From Anaerolineales bacterium UBA2232 (GTDB lineage: Bacteria > Chloroflexota > Anaerolineae > UBA2200), in assembly GCA_002348045.1 (NCBI GenBank), contig DDYO01000296.1, positions 455 to 12,124 on the forward strand: a stretch of 11,670 bases of DNA. Direction: 5' to 3'. How positions within the stretch are numbered: the first letter of the stretch is position 1; every line of letters begins with the position of its first letter. A model generated the notes under the pieces. The model was not told where the DNA came from. It was given only the letters and a program-made list of their open reading frames with translations, and ran no database searches. This document shows positions 6,055-11,670 of the stretch, piece after piece. The position numbers and the translations under genes were made by a program.

Positions 6055-6948
6055 CTATGGCGCGCGATGGAGGGCTTGGGCGATACCGCGGATATGGTCG
6101 GGAGTGCTGCCGCAGCAGCCGCCGATGATCCGAACACCAAGGTCAGCAAAGCGCACCGCATACTCACCCATGACCTGAGGGTCGACTTCGTACACCACAT
6201 TGCGATCGTGAATCTGCGGCAGGCCAGCATTCGGCTTGGCCATGAGCACCGCATCGGGTACCGCCGCACGCATCAAAACGATTGCCTGCAGCGACTCTTC
6301 CAGAGTGCGACCGCAGTTGGCGCCAATCGCCTCCACACCCAAGTCCCACAGCTCATGCGCTGCGGTCTGCGGTCGAACGCCCATCATGGTGCGTCCCTTG
6401 GTGTCAAAACTCATGGTCACGAGCAATGGAAGTTGAGTTACTGAGCGGACGCCTTGAACCGCTGCTTTGGCCTCCTCCAGGTCACTCATGGTTTCGATGA
6501 GGAGCGCATCCGCCCCACCCTCAGCGAGCGCCATGGCCTGCGCCGCAAACGCCTCCGTAGCCGCTTGCACGCTCAGCGTCCCCAGAGGATGCAGCAGTTG
6601 CCCAGTCGGTCCGATATCTCCAACGACAAACGCGCGCTCGCCGGCAGCTAGGCGTGCGATCGTCACCGCGTTCCGGTTTACCTCAACCAAGCGGTCCGCC
6701 AGACCCTTGGCCATGAGGCGGAGCGGCGTACCGCCGAACGTGTTGGTGAGAAGGACCTGAGCACCAGCGTCAACGTAGGCCTCGTGGATCTTGCGCACAG
6801 CGTCCGGGTTCTCGATGTTCCAACGCTCTGACGCCTCGCCCACTCTCAAGCCGGCTTTCTGGAGCATAGTGCCCATCGCGCCGTCGGCGATCAGGACTGG
6901 GCCGGATCGCAATCTCGCCAGAAAGTCCTGCTTTTGCGCTGAGGTCAT
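6055..6948 (-). CDS. Homocysteine S-methyltransferase domain protein (MetH N-terminal/BHMT-like)
   Basis: Protein of 297 residues matching the zinc-dependent homocysteine S-methyltransferase family. It begins with VLIADGAMGTMLQ, then LLTNTFGG, GDIGPTGQ, IETMSDLEEAKAA and IGANCG (Cys212), ending with GGCCGSTPDHI (Cys278-Cys279). The three Cys are the zinc ligands that bind homocysteine thiolate. The length covers only the homocysteine module: no folate, corrinoid or activation domains are attached. It may use S-methylmethionine, betaine or a separate methyl-corrinoid protein as donor; the activation-domain protein at 10821-11510 favours a split corrinoid system (inference). TGGAG is about 10 nt before the ATG. 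It lies downstream of the AOR on the same strand, so it may be transcribed with it, and ends 49 nt before the palindromic terminator. Confidence 0.9.
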   Translation of the reverse strand: MTSAQKQDFLARLRSGPVLIADGAMGTMLQKAGLRVGEASERWNIENPDAVRKIHEAYVDAGAQVLLTNTFGGTPLRLMAKGLADRLVEVNRNAVTIARLAAGERAFVVGDIGPTGQLLHPLGTLSVQAATEAFAAQAMALAEGGADALLIETMSDLEEAKAAVQGVRSVTQLPLLVTMSFDTKGRTMMGVRPQTAAHELWDLGVEAIGANCGRTLEESLQAIVLMRAAVPDAVLMAKPNAGLPQIHDRNVVYEVDPQVMGEYAVRFADLGVRIIGGCCGSTPDHIRGIAQALHRAP

Positions 6949-6964
6949 GGTCGCTCACTCCACT

Positions 6965-7139
6965 TCACTGGATGACATTGGCGGGCTCCTGGTCAGCAAG
7001 GCACTTCTGTTCAACGCCGTTGACCAGGAACCCCCTGTTGTGGTCGTCTGTGAGTATTCATGTTGGCGCCGGCTTCCGCAAAGTACTGAAGCAGCGTGCG
7101 TCCGCCGTCTGCAGCAGTATGACGCCCGTGGCCCGTCAT
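6965..7139 (-). pseudogene. Possible frameshifted MoaD-like relic downstream of the AOR
   Basis: The gap between the AOR stop (7174) and the methyltransferase start (6948) contains two protein-like pieces in adjoining minus-strand frames: one with DGGRTLLQYFAEAGAN (frame of ATG 7139-7137), the other with GFLVNGVEQKCLADQEPANVIQ just after a TGA at 7060-7058, ending at TGA 6967-6965. Removing one A at about 7057-7058 would join them into a single frame of about 58 residues. The order (a TLL helix, an LVNG strand, then LAD.E..NVI) resembles MoaD, and the other AOR here has a MoaD gene in the same place. However, the N-terminal strand and the Gly-Gly tail are not seen, so this is a tentative reading; it may instead be plain non-coding sequence. 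Confidence 0.25.
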
Positions 7140-7173
7140 CCTGCCACGAATGCCTCGAGGAGCGGGGCGCCAG

Positions 7174-9048
7174 TTAGCGAGGCAAGTGCTGCCCTGCCCA
7201 TCCAATGTTCAACTCATCGAGCTTGTCCTGGGTTGGCACTCCCGACGCCCGGTCCCATCCCATCATGCCGTAGTAGGAGCGGATGGCGGCCTCAACCTCC
7301 TGTCGATCCATGCCATGATCCGACAGAGCGCCGTCCGGGTGTGGATCGAACATACGCTCGGGGAGGCGATCGTCAGCAGCGGTCAGCCCCTCCCTCATGT
7401 TAAACACACGCGCCAAGTTAACGCACCGCTCGGCCATCTTCATGAGCTCAAAGACGTTGGTCTTCCACCCTGTCGCCGCGCGCACGAGATCCACCAGCAT
7501 GTCGGAGGGCCAGGCGACAAACGCACACAGGTCCAGCACGTTGAACAGGTGGCGCCAGAGGTGCACATAGACAAACAATCGCACCTTGGCCACTCCCAAC
7601 TCACGATTGGGCATGGGCTCCAAGATGCCAAAAGGCTTGATGGAGTCCAAGCCTGGCCCTTCCATGGCAAAGCCGGTGTCGTGGACATTGTGCATGTGGT
7701 CGGCGCCGGTCGGCGACACGGCATAGCCGAGGCCCAGGGCGGCCTTCAGTCTGGGCTCATGCATGGGCAGCTCCTCGCCCTTGACATGGATAGCGTAACG
7801 TTCGCTGCCACGTCCGATCTTGCGCGCCGCCTCCGCCGTTCCATCGGCCAGCCAATCGCCGATGCCCTCGCGCTGAACCATCATGTCCAAGAGGGTCAAC
7901 ATCCCTTCAGTGTCTCCGAAACGAAGCTCGATCCCACCGGTGTCCTTGGTGGTCAGGATGCCGTTCTCAAAGCACTCCATGGCAAAGGCAATGGTGCAGC
8001 CCGCCGAAATGGTATCCAGGCCGTTGGCGTTGCAGATCTGGTTTGCCATACAGATGACCTTGAGATCATTGATGCCACAGTCGGAGCCGAAGGAGCCGAT
8101 GGTCTCATATTCTGGACCGCCGTACGCGGGGTTGATCTCAAAGGGCTCGTGCATTTCGACGGTCTTTTTGCAGCGCATGGCGCAGGCATAGCATCCTTCC
8201 ATTCTCTGCAGCCAGCCGTGCTCCTGCAAGCGCTCCACCGAGATTGCCGGCGCATCCTGGAAGAATCCGCCCACAAAGTTGCGAACGGGCAGGTTGCCCG
8301 TTGCCGCGCCAGCCTCCAGGTGCTGGCCGGTGCCCAGGGGCAGCAGCCAGGGGGCCAGGACCGCAGGGCTAGCTGCCGCCCACTGACCCATCTCCCGAAC
8401 CTTATCGGCATCGGCAAAATTTGCCTTACCGGTTCCCCGCACCGCGATGGCCTTCAGGCCTTTCGAGCCCATCACTGCGCCCAGTCCGGTGCGACCAGCG
8501 GCGCTGCGGCAGTCGTTCATGATGCAGGCAATGCGCGAGAGCTTCTCACCCGCGGGTCCAATCGCCGAAACGCGAACGCGCTTGTCCGCCAGCTCCTTGC
8601 GAATTTCCTCTTCCGTCTCGAACACGGGCTGTCCCCACAGCTTGTCCGCCGGCCGGAACTCCACCACATCATCCTTAAGCCAGAGGTAGACGGGCGTGGC
8701 GGACTTGCCCTTGATGATCACCGCATCCCATCCGGATGTCTTGAGCTCATGTCCCCAGAAGCCGCCCGAGTCGGCGGTACCAAAGGCACCGCTCAAGGGC
8801 GACTTGGCTCCTACAGTGTGACGAGCCGAACCGGAGAATGCGCCAGCCGTAGCGGGACCGGTTGCGAAAACGAGGGCATTGTCGGGTCCGAGCGGGTCAG
8901 CGCCGGCAGGAATCTGATGCAACAGATAGTAGGCGACAAATCCCTGGCCGCCCCCGTAGGTTCGGTAGAATGTTTCGGACGGCTCTTCGATCTCAAAGGT
9001 GCGATTGGTTAGATCAACGTGCAAAACCTTGCCAGTGTGTCCGTACAT
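7174..9048 (-). CDS. Aldehyde:ferredoxin oxidoreductase (tungsten-containing), full length
   Basis: Protein of 624 residues, the normal length for AOR (about 600-620). Domain 1 (about 1-210) has the typical start MYGHTGKVLHVDLT, the TYGGGQGF turn, a VFATGPATAGAFSGSARHTV pterin-binding segment and GPAGEKLSRIACIMND. Cluster ligands are Cys286, Cys289, Cys293 (CYACAMRC) and Cys508 (LDLCAF), matching the spacing in Pyrococcus AOR. GGPEYETIGSFG and GLDTISAG follow the family, and the GADHMHNVHD segment supplies His near the active site. No signal peptide: cytoplasmic. The expected reaction is aldehyde oxidation with ferredoxin reduction, but related members do other tungsten chemistry. The ATG at 9048 has GGGGAGAAGGA before it. 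Clearly a paralogue, not a duplicate, of the AOR at 3-1337. A 620-residue antisense frame (7150-9012) is a by-product of GC-rich codon use. Confidence 0.95.
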   Translation of the reverse strand: MYGHTGKVLHVDLTNRTFEIEEPSETFYRTYGGGQGFVAYYLLHQIPAGADPLGPDNALVFATGPATAGAFSGSARHTVGAKSPLSGAFGTADSGGFWGHELKTSGWDAVIIKGKSATPVYLWLKDDVVEFRPADKLWGQPVFETEEEIRKELADKRVRVSAIGPAGEKLSRIACIMNDCRSAAGRTGLGAVMGSKGLKAIAVRGTGKANFADADKVREMGQWAAASPAVLAPWLLPLGTGQHLEAGAATGNLPVRNFVGGFFQDAPAISVERLQEHGWLQRMEGCYACAMRCKKTVEMHEPFEINPAYGGPEYETIGSFGSDCGINDLKVICMANQICNANGLDTISAGCTIAFAMECFENGILTTKDTGGIELRFGDTEGMLTLLDMMVQREGIGDWLADGTAEAARKIGRGSERYAIHVKGEELPMHEPRLKAALGLGYAVSPTGADHMHNVHDTGFAMEGPGLDSIKPFGILEPMPNRELGVAKVRLFVYVHLWRHLFNVLDLCAFVAWPSDMLVDLVRAATGWKTNVFELMKMAERCVNLARVFNMREGLTAADDRLPERMFDPHPDGALSDHGMDRQEVEAAIRSYYGMMGWDRASGVPTQDKLDELNIGWAGQHLPR

Positions 9049-9172
9049 GAATCCTTCTCCCCGTAGTGTGATCGGTGGCCTTGGGCAGTCATGGTTCGCA
9101 GGGCTTGTTCAGCGGGCGCCACAGCGCATGGAGGACAGGCGCCTGCACGGGATTGCCCACAGCACCACGGTC

Positions 9173-9201
9173 ATTGTAGCATGAACCAGGGGCTTGGGCA
9201 A
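9173..9201 (-). promoter_or_regulatory. Candidate sigma70-type promoter for the AOR gene
   Basis: On the minus strand TTGCCC (9201-9196), a 17-nt spacer and TACAAT (9178-9173) match -35/-10 boxes at 4/6 and 5/6 positions. The -10 lies about 125 nt upstream of the AOR ATG, leaving a long 5' leader. The -35 lies in one arm of the inverted repeat at 9196-9217. Confidence 0.5.
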
Positions 9202-9217
9202 CCTTTGGCTGTTGCCC
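9196..9217. repeat. Inverted repeat overlapping the AOR promoter -35
   Basis: GGGCAAC (9196-9202) and GTTGCCC (9211-9217) are perfect 7-nt arms around an 8-nt centre. The arms are too poor in neighbouring T-runs for a terminator; overlap with the -35 box would suit a dimeric regulator's binding site. Functional meaning is inference. Confidence 0.35.
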
Positions 9218-9444
9218 CATCGGGCAGTTGAGCGGGGTCCAGCACTGCCGCGACAGGCGAGTGGTGTGACAGTGCAGCCCATTAATAGCGGTGAGCGCCT
9301 GGCGCACCGATGCCAATCACAGCGGCAACGGAGTGGCTCCAGGCGGCGGCCTGTCGACGGTCACGGTGCTGTTGGTCGCTGCCCTAGGGCGGGCAGGTAT
9401 GTACCGACTTGCGGAGCCTACTGCAACGATCGCTGGTCTAGTAC

Positions 9445-9466
9445 GAACCGCAGTTCAATGCGGTTC
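9445..9466. repeat. Hairpin over the stop codon of the DUF2207-like gene
   Basis: GAACCGCA (9445-9452) pairs perfectly with TGCGGTTC (9459-9466) across a 6-nt loop, and the gene's TGA (9457-9455) lies in the loop region. It could stop transcription or protect the mRNA 3' end, but there is no T-run after it on the minus strand. Confidence 0.4.
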
Positions 9467-10678
9467 CGACACCTTCGGCGCAGCCTGGCCGTCTGCGCCA
9501 ACGCCAGCAGCTCCTGCCGCTTCTCCCAGAGTGCCAAAACCGGTGAGAATGGTAGCCACCGTCGCCAGCAGCACACCATAGTCCTCACCATGGGTGGCCA
9601 TAGTCAAGGCAGATCCAGGCACCGGAGGATTCGTGGAAGCGGCGAAAGGACTGGGTTCGTACCAATCGGGCAACAGTTCCTGGCGTCCAGCATACGCTCG
9701 GTTGACCGCCTCCACCACACCCAAGGCCGCGGCATGAGGAAGCAGTGAGGCCAGTTTTCCCTCTTCGGCGCCTGCTGGTGTCAGGCCGCGCAGCTGCTTC
9801 TGAAATGACAACCAACCTGCCTTGGCTCTGTTGCCCCGCGCTGTAAGGCCATGAATGCGCCTTGCGCCCCGCAGCCACGAGAGACCGACGCCAATCAGCG
9901 CCAGGCAACAGAGGAACAGCCAGGGACCATGGTACCGAGACCAAATTCCGACTGCCAGCAAGCCCAGCAGGCCGACGAGAAAGGCCCCAAACCCAACTTT
10001 CATGCCTCGCCGGCAGGACAATAGGATCCTTGTGTCCAAGTAGCCAGCGTCCAGCAGGGACCGGACAGACCACTTGCCGATCTGGGACGTGATCTTGCCC
10101 AGGAATCGAACGCGATCGCGCAGTCGGACATGGTCGAGGTCACCAAACAGGGCTTCCAGGACCGCCGCTTCGAGCGGTCGGAGCGAGGCGCGGGCCGCAT
10201 AGTGGGAGGTCTCTCCAGTTCGGGGACTCAGCCGCCACGCCTCTGCATTCTTGACCCCCCCCGATTGTTTGAAGCGCATCTGGCGAAAACGGATGTAACC
10301 CTGATTAGCCAAGGTCAACGCGGCGGCTAGCACCGCCTCACCGCCCCCGCTCCGGCCCAGCAACTTGGGCACCAGAGCGGGTGACAAGTCGTCGGGAGGC
10401 AGAAGGTCCCGGACTTGAACCAATGGGGCAGGCGGTGCGTCTTTGTTCTGCTCATACCAACGTACGCGGGCATAGTAGAGAACGCCGATGGCAATCAGCC
10501 CTATTACCAGGATGACCAGTTCGACCGTTGGCTGTGACCAGCGGTTGGTCGTTTGGAGCGTAGACAGCGGCGCCGTACCCGCGCTGACGGTCGGCCTTGT
10601 GGCTGGCCAGCTCGCCGCAACGCGAGACAATGACCAAGCTGCACAAGAGTGCACGGACAGGGGGCTCAGGTGAATCAA
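9455..10678 (-). CDS. DUF2207-like membrane protein lacking the usual N-terminal domain
   Basis: Protein of 407 residues, recognised by the DUF2207 C-terminal half: a membrane segment at about 52-70 (VELVILVIGLIAIGVLYYA), then LLPPDDLSPALV (92-103), ANQGYIRF, a helical cytoplasmic part, paired membrane segments at about 218-236 and 241-259, and the LLPHAAALGVVEAVNRAY segment at 302-319. Family members normally carry a signal peptide and a roughly 200-residue external domain before the first membrane segment, and often a Gly-rich tail; neither is present. The first 50 residues are low-complexity and unlike the family. The start is TTG at 10678, supported by TAGGAG six nt upstream. Function of the family is unknown. 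It could be a shortened functional form or a decayed gene; only 142 nt separate it from the next gene upstream. Confidence 0.72.
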   Translation of the reverse strand: MIHLSPLSVHSCAAWSLSRVAASWPATRPTVSAGTAPLSTLQTTNRWSQPTVELVILVIGLIAIGVLYYARVRWYEQNKDAPPAPLVQVRDLLPPDDLSPALVPKLLGRSGGGEAVLAAALTLANQGYIRFRQMRFKQSGGVKNAEAWRLSPRTGETSHYAARASLRPLEAAVLEALFGDLDHVRLRDRVRFLGKITSQIGKWSVRSLLDAGYLDTRILLSCRRGMKVGFGAFLVGLLGLLAVGIWSRYHGPWLFLCCLALIGVGLSWLRGARRIHGLTARGNRAKAGWLSFQKQLRGLTPAGAEEGKLASLLPHAAALGVVEAVNRAYAGRQELLPDWYEPSPFAASTNPPVPGSALTMATHGEDYGVLLATVATILTGFGTLGEAAGAAGVGADGQAAPKVSEPH

Positions 10679-10820
10679 GTTAGGCTCCTATGAATTGCGG
10701 AAGCTCATCCCGTCGCCACCGGCCGACTCCCGCGGGATTGCCCTGATTACGGTTGCCGGAAGACGGCTGAAGCACCGCGGTTGTCAGACAGCCCAGTTCA
10801 TGGTGCGGACATCGGCCCGG

Positions 10821-11510
10821 CTATGAAGGGAGATACTTGTTCTCATACAGACTCGGCTCGTAATCCAGCCTTCGGCCCGGGCACCCCTCGCGAGGACACA
10901 ACTGGCAGCTCTCGAAATGGGTCTCGGTTGGGAAACGAATGCCTGACACAGACTTGGCCGGAATCATCACATAGTGGTCAGTCAGTCGCACTCCAATGAG
11001 GCGTTCTGTATCGCCCAGGAGGGAGAACAGCTCGCGCTGCTGCTGGAGTGGCCAATTGGGCAGGGACCCAGGCGCCTGAGATGAAGCCTGGCCGATGTGG
11101 TATTCCTTTTCCAGTTGATCGCTCAGGGCGCCGCTGGAGGACCTGAGGGCTGCCATTTGAATGCCCTCCGCCCAGAAACGCTGAAGCATATCCGTCAGAC
11201 CGTTTGTCCATTCGGCAAGTTCGGTCCCGCAGGTGCAGCAGTACACAAACACGCGATGGGCGTGCTCCAGATTGACGCGCAGCACCCGACTGGTGAAACG
11301 TGCGCCATCCAGAACCAGGTAATCCTCGCCCCGTTCGTCTATGTATACAGCGCCGTACAGGGCTTTGGGCCGGCCGACTTCCAGGGCATGGCAGAGGAGT
11401 GATCGCAACTCCTCTTCCTGTCTCGTTCCACGTCGGACGCGCATCTTGGCAGCCAGCTCGTCATAGTCGATAGTCCAATCGAAATCGCGCAAGAGCTCAA
11501 GGTCGGGCAC
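10821..11510 (-). CDS. Vitamin B12-dependent methionine synthase activation-domain protein
   Basis: Protein of 229 residues resembling the stand-alone MetH activation-domain proteins of anaerobes. In MetH this domain binds AdoMet and helps reductively remethylate inactive cob(II)alamin. Seen here: an N-terminal helical segment, VYCCTCGTELAEW (Cys91, 92, 94), the family's WPL.QQ..LFSLLG...LIGVRLT stretch (about 153-176), MIPAKSVSGIRF (182-193), and a C-terminal Cys cluster CxxCxxxxC (Cys202, 205, 210) followed by GRRLDYEPS. The Cys cluster suggests a metal or Fe-S site not present in E. coli MetH. The start GTG at 11510 is 8 nt after GGAG. The homocysteine methyltransferase at 6055-6948 is a plausible partner in a split methionine synthase; the corrinoid protein is not in the window. 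Confidence 0.85.
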   Translation of the reverse strand: MPDLELLRDFDWTIDYDELAAKMRVRRGTRQEEELRSLLCHALEVGRPKALYGAVYIDERGEDYLVLDGARFTSRVLRVNLEHAHRVFVYCCTCGTELAEWTNGLTDMLQRFWAEGIQMAALRSSSGALSDQLEKEYHIGQASSQAPGSLPNWPLQQQRELFSLLGDTERLIGVRLTDHYVMIPAKSVSGIRFPTETHFESCQLCPREGCPGRRLDYEPSLYENKYLPS

Positions 11511-11623
11511 AAGCGTATCTCCTTCAACGGCTGGCTGATGGTGGGTGGGCGCCTGCGATCAAGAGCTCCCGACCATGTCACTCCCCGGATGTCTCTCATC
11601 TGCTGCGACCGCAGTCACCGGCG

Positions 11624-11652
11624 ATTATAGCACCTGGGGACTCTTCAGCCAA
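11624..11652 (-). promoter_or_regulatory. Candidate sigma70-type promoter for the activation-domain gene
   Basis: On the minus strand TTGGCT (11652-11647), a 17-nt spacer and a perfect TATAAT (11629-11624) lie about 113 nt upstream of the GTG at 11510. It could drive the activation-domain gene and the DUF2207-like gene behind it. The best promoter match in the window, judged by eye. Confidence 0.65.
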
Positions 11653-11670
11653 ACCGAGGCAACAGGAGGC

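Larger units (their letters stand above)
9049..9454. other. Intergenic region upstream of the AOR gene
   Basis: About 400 nt without a supportable gene, lying between the stop of the DUF2207-like gene and the AOR start, both on the minus strand. It holds a candidate promoter (9173-9201) and a small inverted repeat (9196-9217). Open frames here continue antisense into the DUF2207-like gene and show no recognisable domain. Confidence 0.6.

Noticed and set aside
7058..7060. In-frame TGA between the MoaD-like fragments as a second selenocysteine codon
   Set aside because: The frame upstream of it in the same phase does not look like protein, and the context matches no known Sec motif; a one-base frameshift explains the pieces better.
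7150..9012. 620-codon plus-strand open frame antisense to the AOR gene
   Set aside because: The minus-strand AOR is unmistakable with all cofactor ligands; the antisense frame has no recognisable domain and arises from GC-rich codon use.
9194..9748. 184-codon plus-strand open frame
   Set aside because: Arg/Ser/Gln-rich composition without a domain, and half of it is antisense to the DUF2207-like gene.

Overview
The window looks like a piece of a chromosome from a GC-rich (about 60% by eye) anaerobic bacterium. The evidence is two tungsten-type aldehyde:ferredoxin oxidoreductase (AOR) family genes, a MoaD-like pterin gene, a stand-alone methionine-synthase activation-domain protein of the type found in anaerobes, and a gene that can only be read whole if TGA encodes selenocysteine. 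A Chloroflexota-like anaerobe would fit, but this is a guess from gene content; there is no rRNA or other phylogenetic marker here. No transposase, phage gene, CRISPR array, tRNA or rRNA was seen.

Layout, left to right. (1) Plus-strand operon at 3-2271: the C-terminal ~75% of an AOR (cut by the window edge), a MoaD/ThiS-like sulfur carrier, and a flavoredoxin-type flavin reductase. (2) Minus-strand D-2-hydroxyacid dehydrogenase (2391-3323), divergent from a Tat-exported polysaccharide deacetylase with a LysM domain (3432-4499). (3) A promoter at 4579-4607 and a two-gene plus-strand operon: a divergent triosephosphate-isomerase-like protein (4643-5422) and, 4 nt later, a membrane-anchored thioredoxin-like protein (5427-5846) whose active-site motif is U-P-S-C, with an in-frame TGA at 5607-5609 and a good bacterial SECIS hairpin at 5629-5647. 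(4) A perfect 32-bp palindrome (5975-6006) placed as a shared terminator for convergent transcription. (5) A minus-strand block, read right to left: a B12-dependent methionine-synthase activation-domain protein (10821-11510), a DUF2207-like membrane protein lacking its usual N-terminal domain (9455-10678), a full-length AOR (7174-9048), a possible frameshifted MoaD relic (6965-7139), and a homocysteine S-methyltransferase (6055-6948).

How they may work together. The AORs would oxidise aldehydes (or carry out a related tungsten reaction) and pass electrons to ferredoxin. The MoaD-like protein would supply sulfur for the pyranopterin cofactor, and the flavin reductase could be an electron partner. 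The methyltransferase and the activation-domain protein suggest methionine synthesis split over separate polypeptides, with a corrinoid protein encoded elsewhere. The most notable find is the selenoprotein thioredoxin, which ordinary gene calling would break into two unrelated fragments.
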